A program made the translations under genes and the position numbers. A stretch of DNA of 64,000 bases. Origin: Typha latifolia (taxonomy: Eukaryota; Streptophyta; Magnoliopsida; Poales; Typhaceae). Where the stretch lies: NCBI GenBank assembly GCA_019914945.1, contig CM034112.1:7200001-7264000 (forward strand), given 5' to 3'. The notes beneath the pieces are model-generated. The model made no database searches, was not told the DNA's origin, and worked only from the letters and a program-made list of their open reading frames with translations. Positions 22,991 to 34,504 of the stretch are shown in pieces. The first letter of the stretch is position 1; every line of letters starts with the position of its first letter.

Positions 22991-24970
22991 GTCCCTTCGA
23001 TAAGTTACATGAGAAACCCGCGGCACTCGAGTTTCGGCAACCCCTCTAGGAACTACAGTGCTACCTTGGCTTCCTTACTTGATGCGACTAGTAGCTGGAT
23101 CGGATGGCCTTCATGACTGAACTCCATTGCCATGGTGGTGAAGTTGAAGGTGACCAGTCCAAGATCCTGAAGCCATTGCACCCCAAGCACCAAGTTGGCT
23201 CCTCATAGAGCCAACAGATATAGATCAATTCGGAAGACATGGCCCTAAATTTGTAGCTGGACCTTGCGGCATATGCCCTCCGTTCTCAACATAGTGCCAT
23301 CACCGATAGCCACATCGAAGCCATTGGAAGGCTCTAACTCTAATCCCAAACGCCTCACTATCCGAGAATCCACAAAATTATAGGTGCTTCATAAATCAAT
23401 AAGAATTAGGAATTTAGTCTTCTTAATCATACTTTCGACTTGAAGAGTTTTCGAAGTTGACTCACCGGCGAAAGAATGAAGGGTGAGCTTGACTTGGATA
23501 TCAAGCGGGTTGTCCTCTTCGGTCTGGCCACCTTCCTCCTCTTGCTGCACCTCAAGATCCTCAATGGGATCATCCTCGCTCATCTCCTCCATGAGCATGA
23601 TGGTAGTGGGTTGTTTGGAGCATTTGTGGCCTGGTACGAAGCGCTCATCATAATAAAAGCATAGGCCCTTTGAGCATCGATGTTCGATCTCTACTAGTGT
23701 GAGGCATTGACTCATCATCCATAGCTATTCCCTAGGGTCAGGGGCTATCCGTGGTGGGGGTGGCCAATTGGGGTTTAGCCAAACCCACCTCAAACGTGCC
23801 ACACTTGAGACTGACAACCTAGGGTTAGAGCGCGGGTTGCTAGTGCTCCAAGCTGGACGGTATGTCGCCTTTAACTCCCTTATCTTCTCTTCTATCATTT
23901 GAGCTGCTGAGAAGGCTTCTAACAAGGTAGAAGGACGAGCCGCCTTGACTTCTGCTTGAATATCACGACAAAGCCCGGAGACGAAGGTGCTTTTAAGAGC
24001 AGAGTCTGACAACCCGTGGACTCGATTGCTAATTCTTTCAAACTCCTCTTGGTAGGCTCTTACAGAGGTCTTTTGGGTCAGCTTCGTCAAGGTGGCTTGG
24101 AAGTCTTCATAGTCGGAGAGTCCGAAACGCACACAAAGTGCATCAAAGAACTCCTTTCAAGTGATGAAGGCGCGCATGTGATGTGTTGCTTGAAACCACC
24201 TCACCGCTATGTATTCAAGGCGGAATGAGGCCATAAGCACCTTTTGGTGGTCAGGTGTCCCTTGATAGGTAAAGAATTACTTTGTCCTATAGATCCAATC
24301 CAACGGGTCGCCCCCGCTGAATTTAGGAAAATCGACTCGAATAGTTCGGGGTTGTAGCATTTGATCGCGTTCGTTCTCACGTCCTCTTTGAAGCGGCTCA
24401 TGTTGCTTGACCCTTGGTTGATATGGGGGCTCCTCCCATTCCTCCCAAGTTTCTTCCTCTGGGTATAGGGTCATAGGAGCCCTCAGATTCAAGGGTGGTA
24501 AATCGGTGCGGCGCCCATGCGGTTCGTCACGTTGTTGCCATGGTGCCGCCAGAATCGGTCCTTATCGAAACAATCCTCTTGTCTTCGATAATGTCCATGA
24601 GGTGGATGTCGACGATTTCGTTGGGCAGCAACCGGTGGTGGAGCCAAAGAAGCCGCAGCCCCTAGCTGGATCTTCCTTATTGTTTCTAGGCGGGATGCCG
24701 CCTTAATTAAATTCCCCACTATTAATATGGTCACCTTTGAAGATTTTGGTTCATGTCCACTAGGGTTGCCTTTATCTCTAACATTGTTTGTGCCATGGAA
24801 GCTATGACTTGAGGTAGATAGGCTAACCTCGCTAAGTACTCCATGGGATCTCACGAACGAGGTGGAGATGGCGACCTTGACAGAGCCATGTGGTTCGTCT
24901 CCAAGCCTTGGTCACTCGTTTACTTTGCTGCCTTCGATCTCATGGTAGCCATAACTATCCAAGGAACGTA
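22991..24970 (-). pseudogene. Gypsy gag and protease remnant
   Basis: Gag starts near 24890 on the minus strand. It shows TIRVDFPKFSGGDPLDWIYR near 24350, then the capsid-like helical part to about 23725 (YEDFQATLTKLTQKTSVRAY). A zinc-knuckle-like CFYYDERFVPGHKC is near 23655-23615; the first Cys pair reads CFYY, so the second Cys of CxxC is lost. The protease follows, with LILIDL then a stop where the catalytic DSGST-like motif would be (near 23390), and LVLGVQWLQDLG near 23180. Several stops are present. Confidence 0.85.
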
Positions 24971-24971
24971 G

Positions 24972-24983
24972 GCTCTGATATCA
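24972..24983 (-). other. Primer-binding site of the Gypsy element
   Basis: On the minus strand this reads TGATATCAGAGC, one base off the tRNA-Met-type TGGTATCAGAGC. It lies two bases inside the right LTR, as expected for the 5' side of a minus-strand element. Confidence 0.85.
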
Positions 24984-24985
24984 GT

Positions 24986-25803
24986 TGTTACGAACCGACT
25001 TGATCCGATTCGTAATGGTTCTAAACTAGTTTTAGGATGTGGCTTTCGAAGGAAGCTGCCAATGATCTAGCCATTGGATCTTCCTGAATTTTGGATATGT
25101 TGTCGCCCTGAAAATTTTTTTCTAACAAATCTAAAATCGTAGGATTTGAATGGCTAGATCTTGAGATATTGGCTGAAGAGTGGCCGATGGTCGGATGAAC
25201 CCTAGCTTGTTAGGCCTTCAATAGATAGATTGGTGCTAGGTTAAATTCTTTGGAGTGAAGGGGAGAGAAGTTTTTGTAGAAGAGGGGGGTTAGGAGTTAG
25301 AGGAAGCCGACCAAGGGCTTGGGCGGTGGAAGGAAGAAGGTGGGAGAGGGCGCTAATGGCTAGAGCAAGACAAAAAGAATAAGATAAATGCACAATACTA
25401 TTTCAATTATCGAATAAACTCCAATTAGGGTTTCTTCCACATATTATAGAGGCTCACCCTAGAGACCCAAATAACTAAGTTAAAACCCTAACAAACTAAT
25501 AATTTTCGCCATGGTGCAATCGAACACAATTGATCGCGTTCGAACATGTACAATTTTCTGTCGTTGCGAACGTGTGTAAGCGTTCGAACAATCGTGAGGC
25601 CGTTCGAACACGTAAATCACATTCTTGTTTTTGTGAACGCGTGCAGGCATTCACATAGCCCGTTCGAACGCGGTCCTTGCGTTCGAATGCCTCCCGATAA
25701 AAACTTTTTATTTCTTCAAATAAAAATCAACTAGATAAATAGGCTTATCTGTATTAACCCAATGTTGTGAAGCCTATCAGCCAATATAGACCAAGTCGTA
25801 TCA
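24986..25803 (-). repeat. Gypsy 5' LTR (right copy)
   Basis: Homologous to 16214-16978. In plus orientation it begins TGTTACGAAC and ends GTCGTATCA. It is about 50 bases longer than the left LTR, mainly through an insert near 25356-25415. Its transcription would run away from the PPR gene on its right. Confidence 0.9.
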
Positions 25804-26068
25804 ACAACATTAGAAAGGTAAAATATAATTTTCCATAAATAAAACCCTAAACCCACAAGCAAATAACGGAATATCACTTCATGTTAATGTGATCTTCCTC
25901 CGTGTTCCACTCTGTTTCCAGAGTACCTCTAATCTTCGTTTACCCAAGCCCGTGCCCTCGCCCCTCCCCCGGCCCCGCCCCCCATCTAAATCTCCTCCCA
26001 CGTTGTCATCGCGACCTCTCGTCATCGAAGTATCTTCTTGCAGCGATCGTCGCCGTCGACTCTCTTCT
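25804..26068 (+). promoter_or_regulatory. Short 5' flank of the PPR gene with a telo-box
   Basis: Only 265 bases separate the Gypsy LTR from the first ATG of the PPR gene. The stretch holds a TATA-like AAATATAATT (25821-25830) and a telo-box AAACCCTAA (25842-25850). Telo-boxes are common in plant promoters of organelle and ribosome biogenesis genes. The rest is a C-rich leader. The actual start site is not visible from sequence, and part of the promoter may lie in the LTR. Confidence 0.4.
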
Positions 26069-29000
26069 ATGATCTCAACCGGTCGTCTGCTGCGGCTCGT
26101 GCTTTTACGCCCGACGCGCACAGTAGCCTCGTCGGCGCGCGACATCTCCCTCTCTCCGGCTGCCGCAAAGCCGAAAACGGAGGGCGGCAGTGATGGGAGG
26201 GACACGCTTGGGCGGCGGCTTTTGAGCCTAATCTACCCTAAGCGGAGCGCGGTGGTGGTCCTCAGCAAGTGGGCGGAGGAAGGGAACACCATCCAGAAAT
26301 ACCAGCTCAACCGCGTCGTCCGCGAGCTCCGCAAGTACAAGCGCTTCAAGCATGCTCTTGAGGTACACCCTTTCTTTTTTCCTACTTTAGATGCTTTTGT
26401 TTTTTTTTTTTAACATGAGAAAGCTCTACTTGTTCTTGATTCTTTTCCCAAATTTATGTTGACTATTTTGTTATATGCTCTTCATTAGTTTCAACAGGAC
26501 AATAAGAGGAGGTAGCTGTTTTGTTTTTCTTTCAAGTTCACATTATATGTTATTGATTGTCTTCTATATGCTGTCTTTGAATTGTGAGAGGAATATTGTT
26601 CTGAAAGGCAGTTGCATCGACCTGGCTTAACTGCACCACATATGCAATATCTGGTCCTTATATGCTTCTTAACAACATATAATCCACATATGCGGACTGT
26701 GTATGCACCCGCATGTTTATTGCCAACAACCACATAGGCGCTCTATATGCATATGTGCCCTCATATGCTTATGAAGCTATGAAAGCACATTGTTGTAATA
26801 TTGAGATATCTATAGCACTTCATAATAATTTTTTATTGATTACTTTTGTTGGTACAACTTATCATACCTGGCAAAGTTATTGAGTACTCATATGATTATG
26901 AAGTAGCATTCTTTCATGGATAAGATATTACGAACATTATTCTCCATATAATGTATTTCAACTTTTATTTATTTGTTAGTTTATTATGAGAAAATATGCA
27001 GTACACTAAATAAGTAAATTATATAAATAAACTGCATTTGAGAGTACACTTGCATGCCGCATATGTGCCAACAGGTAGCTTGAGCGCCAGCATACCGCAA
27101 ACACTTTTCACAAAATTGGGAAGAAATATTTCTTGAGAGAGAGTAATTATTTCTGCACAGAATCCAAATTTAAAGACAACCTTGTCAAATTAATTTTTAA
27201 GTTGGATGGGTGTGGGGTTTCCTATGCTAATCATTCCAATTTATGTTCAAGCATATCCAAGGTTTTAAAAGATTGTAGGCAGTAGATGTGCAAATAGGGG
27301 ATCATGTAGCGCCTAGAATTCAAGATGGTTAAAAAATAAACAAATAGAAGAAATAATAGTTAGAGAAAAAGTCAAAATTAATACCTACAATCTAAACAAT
27401 ATATTAATGTATTCTTGTTAAGAACTATAGTAAGATGTTTGAATCTATTAATTCATCAACATGTACAATAATTTTGAATTTCAAAACCAATCTACATATT
27501 AAAATATGATATGAGATGCTAAGGTGGGTCACCTAGGCGGGATCTAAGCAAAGCCTAGTTATATTCTAAGGTGGGAGCTAGGTGTTAAGCTGGAAGTTTT
27601 TTAAAACAATGAGCACATCTAAATGAGTCTATGAGTGCTCTAGCAAACTTGCCTTGGCCACAAGCATGTCGTTGCGCGATGTTGATTCGCTTCCTAGAAA
27701 AAACCTTGTCAGGTGGTGCATGCCTGCATGAGTGCATTCTTGATTGTTTCCCATATACCCACATTTGGACTGGAAAGGAATTCTAATGGATTGCTCGTTT
27801 CTATGTATTTTTAGGAAGTGCTAATTTATACGGTGTCTCTCTTAGATTCATTTACATGTCACTCTTATGTTTATTCTATAATTTCTTCTATTTGACACTT
27901 TTGTTTGTTTGTTCTTTTCACCAATCTGGTTCTCTCCGAATCCCTCACCAGATGGTATATTCATAACGTTCTCCTTGGTCTGTCTTTTACTGTGATGGAA
28001 ATAGGAAATTTTTGTTCCATATTATTTTATGAATAGCTCTCATCCAGGCTTGTTTCATGGAGTGTTAAACTGTAGGAATGCATTATAGATTCATTCTGTT
28101 TTACCATTATATATTGGTTGAGGTTCTCTTCCATGGTTCATATCACAAATCACATCAAGTTGAGTTAAAAAGCAATTTGTTTGTCATTACTTTCCTGCTG
28201 TGCTGGTAGGGGAAATGGACTTGGAGATCTTTAACTATCTATATATGTAATTTACTAATTCTAATTTATAGCATCATGTTAACCTGTCTGGTGTTGCATC
28301 CTTTTTAGTTCACCTATAATATGTTATTCTTATCTGCAGCTTGGCACTGCATTTGTTTTGTATAAAGATTTCGGCTGATGAATTCATATGGGAATAGAAA
28401 ATTTTCATTGATTCAGATTTCACAACCTGTATGTTTAAGGATATCAAAAGATCAGAAGGGGACTTGTATAGAAGTGGATAAGAAAGGAAAAGATAAGAGA
28501 AAATATGGAAATAAGGACCACTTTTAGATCTAGGTGGAGTTGTTGTCTAGAGGAAAACTTGGACATAGGTTTCTTGGGATTCGTAGAACTCTAATTAGAT
28601 CTCCATGTATAAAGAACGCTTAATATAACTTCTGTGAAATGCAATAAACAGTCATTCCAAGAAGAAATGCATTATAAAGAATCGAAGGTAGGGACAAAAA
28701 TACTAGGAAATCGAAGCACCTTATTTGTTGTGTATACTGTATAGTAAACCAGACTTGCTTTTCCTTTTAATAGAAAATCACTACAATAGAACACAAAATG
28801 TAAGCACTAGAGTCACTCAAACAATTAAGCCACAAGTTTCTAATCAATGGGTTGCTTACTCTGCATCATGTAGGTACCATTTACATTAGAAGTTAGAACT
28901 TAAAACAACTACTAAGTGATAGATGTACAGAACCAAATGGCCATTGTTGTTATACACTTTTACCTCCCTTTTCTAACTTCTACAACCACTGGCATATTGC

Positions 29001-31566
29001 ATGTTCATTTGTTCTTTAATTTGGTTAATACTGTTAATCATAGTTTCCAGTTTCGGCCGATCCTAGGATTGGCCGAAACAGATTGGGATCGGCTGATCCT
29101 GATTTGGTTTTGGCCTGTACAGGTGGCTGCAAGCAGCCACCTGCTGTTGCAAGCTAGAGAGAGAGGGGGAGAGAGACTGAGCGAGAGAAAGGGAGAGAGA
29201 GAGAGGGAAAAAGGAAGAGAGAGTGAGGGAGAGGGAAAGATAAAAAAAAGAGGGTATGAGAGAGAGAGAGAGAGGGAAAGATAAAAAAAGAGGGTATGAG
29301 AGAGAGAGGGAAAAAGGAAGAGAGAGGTGAGAGAGAGGGAAAGATAAAAAAAAGAGGGTATGAGAGAGAGAGAGAGGGAAAAAGGAAGAGAGAGTGAGAG
29401 AGAGGGAAAGATAAAAAAAAGAGGGTATAAGAGAGAGAGAGAGAGAGAGAGAGAAAGAGGGAGGGAAAAAGGAAGAGAGAGGTGAGAGAGAGGGAAAGAT
29501 AATAAAAGAGGGTATAAGAGAGAGAGAAAAGGAAGAGAGAGTGAGGGAGAGGAAAAGATAAAAAAAAGAGGGTGAGAAAGAGAGAGAGAAAGATAGAAAA
29601 AAAAGAGTGGGAGAAAATTGATACTTCAGACTAATAGTTAGAGGGATAGGAAAGAAGAGAGGGAGGAAAAGATATTTTTACTTTTTAGGCTTTATATGTG
29701 AGTAATTATTATTTCTTTTTTTTCTAATTTTTTCTAAATTTTTAGAAATTTCTCATCATTTTTAATAATATTTATAATTTTATTTAATTAAAATAGTCCG
29801 ATCTAATACAGGCGGCCGATACAGCCAATACGTATCGTTTTTCCGAACGGCCAATCCCGATCCCGATACCGATTTTTGGAACCTTGCTATTAATGATCTT
29901 CTTTCCAGATTTGGTAAAGCTAGCGAAAGAAAGGGCAGGGCGTTAAATTCTCACTGATGAATATAGAAGATTTTTCGTGAATGATATAGATATTATAGAA
30001 TGGCGGAGATGCACTACAGTATTTCACGTTGGACTAGCGAGTAGTGTGTTAGTGGGTCTTAGTTAGGTTTGGAGTTAGTCGTTAACTCCGTTTATGTCTT
30101 TTCTTATTTTATGGTATATTTTGTCATATTTTTGGTTTACTTTTCAGTCCATTAGCTGTTGGTTCTATTTTGCTCTGTCATAATCTCCTGTTTTGTCCTG
30201 CATCAATGTACTTTCTGCATATGTTACTCTATGTGCAACTACTAGTCTCTAACTATCAATTCAATTCCTGGTTCATGTACTTATACATATTAGGCCTTGA
30301 CTGTTGCAGATATGTGAATGGATGACAACTCGATCAGATATCAAGCTGCTACCAGGAGATTATGCAGTTCATTTAGATTTGGTTGCAAAGGTTCGTGGCT
30401 TGGCTAGTGCTGAAAAGTTCTTTGAAGATATTCCTGAAAGGATGAAGGTGCAATCCACTTGTACCTCTCTTCTCCACACCTATGTGCAGAACAAATTGTC
30501 AGATAAAGCTGAATTGCTGATAACAGAAATGTCAACCCATGGATTTCTCAATTGCTCTCTTCCCTATAACCATATGTTAACTCTCTATTTATCTACAGGT
30601 GAGCTTGATAAGATACCAAAGTTGGTAAAGGAGTTGAAGAGAAACACAACTCCAGATGTAGTCACTTATAATCTATGGTTAACTTCATGTTCCTGGAAAG
30701 ATGATGTAAAAGTGGCAGAAAAGGTCTATCTTGAGATGAAACAGGAGAAAATTGCTCCTGATTGGATGACATACAGCCTATTGGCAAATATTTACATTAA
30801 AGCAGGTTGTCAGGATAAAGGGAAAGAAGCAATAGAGGAGATGGAGAAAAGGGCTTGTCGAAAAGAACGGCCTGCATTTTGCTCTCTTATTAGTTTGCAT
30901 GCAAGCCTACTGGATAAAGATAATGTAGACAGGATATGGAATAAAATGAGGACAATTTTTAGAAAGTTGAGTGATGTCGAGTACAAATGCATGCTCTCTT
31001 CTCTTACAAAGTTGGGTGATATTGAAGAAGCAGAAAATGTTTATAAAGAATGGGAAATGGTGTCTGGAACACGTGATTCAAGGGTGCCAAATATAATTCT
31101 TGCATTTTATGTGAAGAATGATATGATCAATAAGGCTGAGAACTTTCATAAGCATACAATAGAAAAAGGAGTGAAACCTAGCTATAGTACTTGGGAAATA
31201 TTAGCTTGGGGTTATTTGAGAAGAGAAAGAATGGATATTGCATTAGATTGTTTGAAGAAAGCCTTAGTCGGCTTGGAGAAGTGGAATCCTAATATTGAAC
31301 TTGTTAGAGCGCTTTTTGGCAAGCTTGAGAAGATAGGTGATGTTGAAGGTGCGGAAGAGCTCTTAATTTTGCTCCGTGATGCAGGCTACGTAACAACTGA
31401 GATCTATAACTTGTTGCTTCGTACATATGCTAAAGCTGGTAAGATGCCTTTGATAGTAGTTGAACGCATGAAAAAGGATAAGGTCCAGGTAGATGAAGAA
31501 AGTCGGCGATTGTTAAGGTTGACAAGCAGATATTGTATTGGTGGTGTTTCGACGTTAATTTCTTGA
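26069..31566 (+). CDS. Mitochondrial P-class PPR protein, At4g02820-like (2 exons)
   Basis: Exon 1 is 26069-26362 and exon 2 is 30310-31566, giving 516 residues. The donor GAG|GTACAC and acceptor TTGCAG|ATA join in phase 0 as HALE-ICEWM, a block diagnostic of this family. I use the ATG at 26069 because it is the first in-frame ATG and opens an Arg-rich, acid-free leader (MISTGRLLRLVLLRPTRT), a likely mitochondrial targeting signal. The conserved LGRRLLSLIYPKRSAV follows, then about ten degenerate PPR repeats through exon 2, for example PDVVTYNLWLTSCSW and APDWMTYSLLANIYIKAG. The end ...GGVSTLIS matches the family C-terminus, as I recall it. Members are predicted organelle RNA-binding proteins; the RNA target is unknown. 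No stops or shifts, so it is probably functional. Exon 1 is GC-rich and exon 2 AT-rich. Confidence 0.93.
29042..29889. mobile_element. MITE-like element with GA-rich core, in the PPR intron
   Basis: The left end AGTTTCCAGTTTCGGCCGAT and the inverse of the right end (AGGTTCCAAAAATCGG) are imperfect inverted repeats, continued by CGATCC- and GGCCGAT-rich subterminal sequence on both sides. Flanks TTAATCAT (29034-29041) and TTAATGAT (29890-29897) agree at 7 of 8 positions, as expected for an hAT-type 8-bp duplication. Four bases between the right repeat and the flank remain unexplained. There is no coding capacity, so it is non-autonomous. Confidence 0.5.
29155..29625. repeat. GA-rich minisatellite
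   Basis: Tandem purine array inside the MITE-like element. About six copies of a compound unit of some 60-120 bases alternate GAGAGAGAGA, GGGAAAGATAAAAAAAGA and GGGTATGAGAG. It is a polypurine strand about 470 bases long inside a transcribed intron. Confidence 0.9.
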
Positions 31567-33755
31567 GAGGGTTCAAGTTTCATACTGTGCTTAAATAATG
31601 TCAGTGAAATTTTCTCATCAATATGGAAATGAAGGTACATAAAATATCCATATGGGAAAATTTTAAAAAGTTCTTTTGCAGAAACAACCCTAACCATGCT
31701 GCTATGATGCTTGTGGAGATCCACTACATACGGATCTTGGTCTTGGTGTTGTATTCTATTGGACGTCGTGCATATGAGAATCTTTTGTGGTAAGTTCCTT
31801 TTGAATATGCTTCGTAGTAGTATCACTCACCTTAATTTAAGTTTATTTTGAAGTCTGCATATTTATCGATCTCTCTCTTTTGTGGTGTCAAACACTTGAA
31901 CTAAGTTATCTATTGTGTCAAATGTTTCTCTTACATTAATCTCAATGGGATATATCTGACAGGCTTTTACCAGTATTGTTTCTAGTTAATATTTGAAGTG
32001 ACACGGCATATACTTTTCTTTACAACTTTATTCACTTTTTCGAACATGGTAATTCCTAACCATGTAATATCCATTTTCCTTTTTGGAGTATCAACTACTC
32101 TTTTTGGCTAAAACATTCTAATCATTGTTCTAAGTGTCCGAGGCAGCTGCCATGGAGTTTTTGTCCTATTAGCCACGTTGTTCTATAGCAGCAGGTAAGC
32201 AGAGCGAATCAAGGTGGGTGCCATGTCGGCCCAAATGCCCAATAACAATAAAAGTTAGACCCGATAACATTAGTTGGACTTGTTGCATTTGCTTAACATA
32301 CAAAACCCTGAATCTCTATTCAGGATAAAAGCCCTTTATCACTGTTTGCAGAAGCCCTAGTCTTGGCAAGAAAGAGAATAGGCATGGAACCCAGTTTTGG
32401 CCGATCTCGATTTAAGGACCCTAGGATATCAATAATTGATGTTCCTGGTCCACTCGTTCCCTTTCCTCTTTTTTTTTTTCTCTTTTTTCTCTCATTCTTT
32501 ATTCTCCTACTGAATCCACCAACCCCCGAGCAAATCCCTCGTGACCTCGATGTCCGGGTATGTCTTCCGACCAAGATTTGGCAATCTCCACCTTCGGCGA
32601 CCTCGGGTGAGTATTTCTTTATCTTTTTTTCTCTCTCTTTCTTCCTCTTTCTTCCGTTGACCTCCTTCCTACTCTCTCTCTCTCTTCCCCCCTCTCTCTT
32701 TGTCACTATTACTGCAGTAGAAAAATCTGCTGCAGTAACAATGAGAGGGAGGAAGACAAAATGAAATGCCTTTATCAACTAGCCATTCATTTACTATGAG
32801 AATTTGGCTGTTCTGTGAAAATTGCTACAAGACCATTAGATGGAAAAGAACAGATACTCAGATACTTAGAACGAACAGATACTTAGATGTATTTAACATT
32901 ATGCTATTTGACATGCCGAATCCCTTGACCCAGAACGAATAGATGTTTACTGAAAACAACCTGATATTAATATATAGCAATAATTCTTAAGGAACGTAAT
33001 TTTGGCAGACTATATATTATACTAATTGACTCGATAGCATACTCAACAGAGGATAGAATGCTTACAGGTTCCATCAATTGACTCCCTAACTCAAAAGCAT
33101 AATATAGTATCTAGTAGTTCCATGGTTTTTTGTTGAAAAAAAAGCATCAAATTGCTCACTTATTTAATCCCTAAATTGATGATTCGATTCCTCATGAAAG
33201 TTGTTCAATACAAACTCAAGCAAGACAATTCTAATTATGTCATTCAGTAAAAGTATTTCAGGTTACTAGTCTAGATAAAATGAATACCAGATTACCAGCA
33301 TAGATCCTATATCAAGTACAACATCTTTTATAGAAAAGGTGATTCAATAGTGAGAAATAATAAGCTAATTAGCATCATCCACCTACCTAACAACTTGGTG
33401 ATGGTGGAGATTTTGCAGAGCTTGGCGACAGTGGAGATGCAATGGCGGCAAAGCTTGGTGATGCCAAGCTCCAGGAAGGACCGGAGGAGGCAAAGTTTGG
33501 TGACGTCAAGCTCGAGGAGGAAGGACCAGAGGAGGGAGGACCGGAGGAGGTGGAGCTTAGTGTGTCGCCGAGCTCGAGAAGGGAGGACCGGAGGAGGCAA
33601 GGTTGGTGATGCCGTGACCAAAAGGTGATCGGTGATGGCGAGGAGAGTTAGAGTTGGAAGCGGCTACGCATTTCACATTTGGGAATTGGGATTTGGGGGA
33701 GATTAGAGAAATTAACATTGAAATTTGAAATAGTTCCAAAAGAGAAGTCATGTTA
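31567..33755. other. PPR 3' flank and unassigned DNA
   Basis: The first few hundred bases are the likely PPR 3' UTR and flank. 32460-32700 is CT-rich. 33410-33650 is a GC-rich patch in which a GGAGGACCGGAGGAGG-like unit recurs several times at irregular spacing. I recognise no protein in any frame. The open frames here are low-complexity. Confidence 0.5.
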
Positions 33756-34333
33756 CCAACATCAGTTGGCAATATTATAGCACTTTTGGACAAGATAGAT
33801 GATGTCAAATACAATTGGTGTCAAAAGAAAATGAGTGGCGGTGTTAGCTGTTTGAAAGAATCTTTGGTTGAAAGGCAATGAAATATGCAATTTGCACTCA
33901 TGTAGCTATGGAAGTTAGAAAATAAATGTTGACTTATCTAATAAATAAAAAGAATGATAAACAATTTGTACAATAAAGATAGTCAATAGTTTGTGAAGAA
34001 TTGATGCATGACATAGAAAGGAGGAAGAGAAAAGAAGCAATGATAATAGTTTTCAGAGATCTAAATCAGTTAATATACAGAAAGAAAGAATATGGAAGTA
34101 GTAGTTCTACCCAAAGAATTTCTAGTGTTATAGCACAGTCTAAAAATATTAGACCAATGGATACATATCTTCAGAGAAAAGGGTTGTACACAGATCACTA
34201 TCAAGATAGCTCTAAAAAAATAAAAAATGCAAAGAAGCATATTGATAGGGCTATCTTTAAATTTTTCTTCTACAATTATATTCTTATATTGAGATATTTA
34301 AAAGGTAATGAGGTGAATTTGATTGTACACTAA
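33756..34333 (+). pseudogene. Truncated hAT-type BED/DUF659 transposase fragment
   Basis: 33808-33870 reads like a degraded BED zinc finger (KYNWCQKKMSGGVSCLKE, where one Cys of CxxC is lost). After a frame change, 34001-34333 reads DTYLQRKG, then KKHIDRAIFKFFFYN. This resembles the segment that in plant hAT transposases links the BED finger to DUF659 (PMD..., IARFFYEN). No catalytic core follows. It belongs to a different family from the element at 52410-56284. Moderate confidence, resting on pattern similarity only. Confidence 0.5.
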
Positions 34334-34504
34334 TGTGTGATAAGTGAACTACACAAAATAGAAGAAATATAATTAATTTCTTGGTGTACTTCGGCATGAG
34401 AACAATATTTTTGAAGTTTGTGGATGCTATTACTCATTTGTAAAGTGCAAATTATATTTTTTAGTTTATAGATGAGATAGTAGAAGAAATTAGATGAATT
34501 TTCA

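Larger units (their letters stand above)
16214..25803 (-). mobile_element. Ty3/gypsy chromovirus-like LTR retrotransposon (minus)
   Basis: Two similar LTRs flank gag, protease, RT, RNase H, integrase and chromodomain, all on the minus strand, so the 5' LTR is on the right. The PBS is at 24972-24983. Target duplications are ACCAC (16209-16213) and ACAAC (25804-25808), four of five matching. RNase H is interrupted at 18894-22098 by a large solo-LTR-like element. The polyprotein has many stops and shifts. RT before integrase plus a C-terminal chromodomain-like end place it among chromoviruses; I do not assign a lineage. Confidence 0.92.
26363..30309 (+). other. Large intron of the PPR gene
   Basis: About 3.95 kb between the GT donor at 26363 and the AG acceptor at 30308-30309. 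It is mostly AT-rich with no coding evidence. The stretch at 26600-26760 repeats CATATG- and ATATGC-containing words. A MITE-like element with a GA-rich core sits at about 29042-29889. Confidence 0.85.

Noticed and set aside
25889..26068. Longer N-terminus for the PPR protein.
   Set aside because: The extra 60 codons begin at GTG with no in-frame ATG, and residues from the ATG at 26069 already give a targeting-type leader.
28916..29284. 122-codon frame inside the PPR intron.
   Set aside because: Its second half is the translated GA repeat, and it lies in an intron with good splice signals.
32320..33628. Frames of 90-150 codons on both strands.
   Set aside because: They coincide with CT-rich or GGAGGACC-type repetitive stretches and mirror each other on opposite strands.
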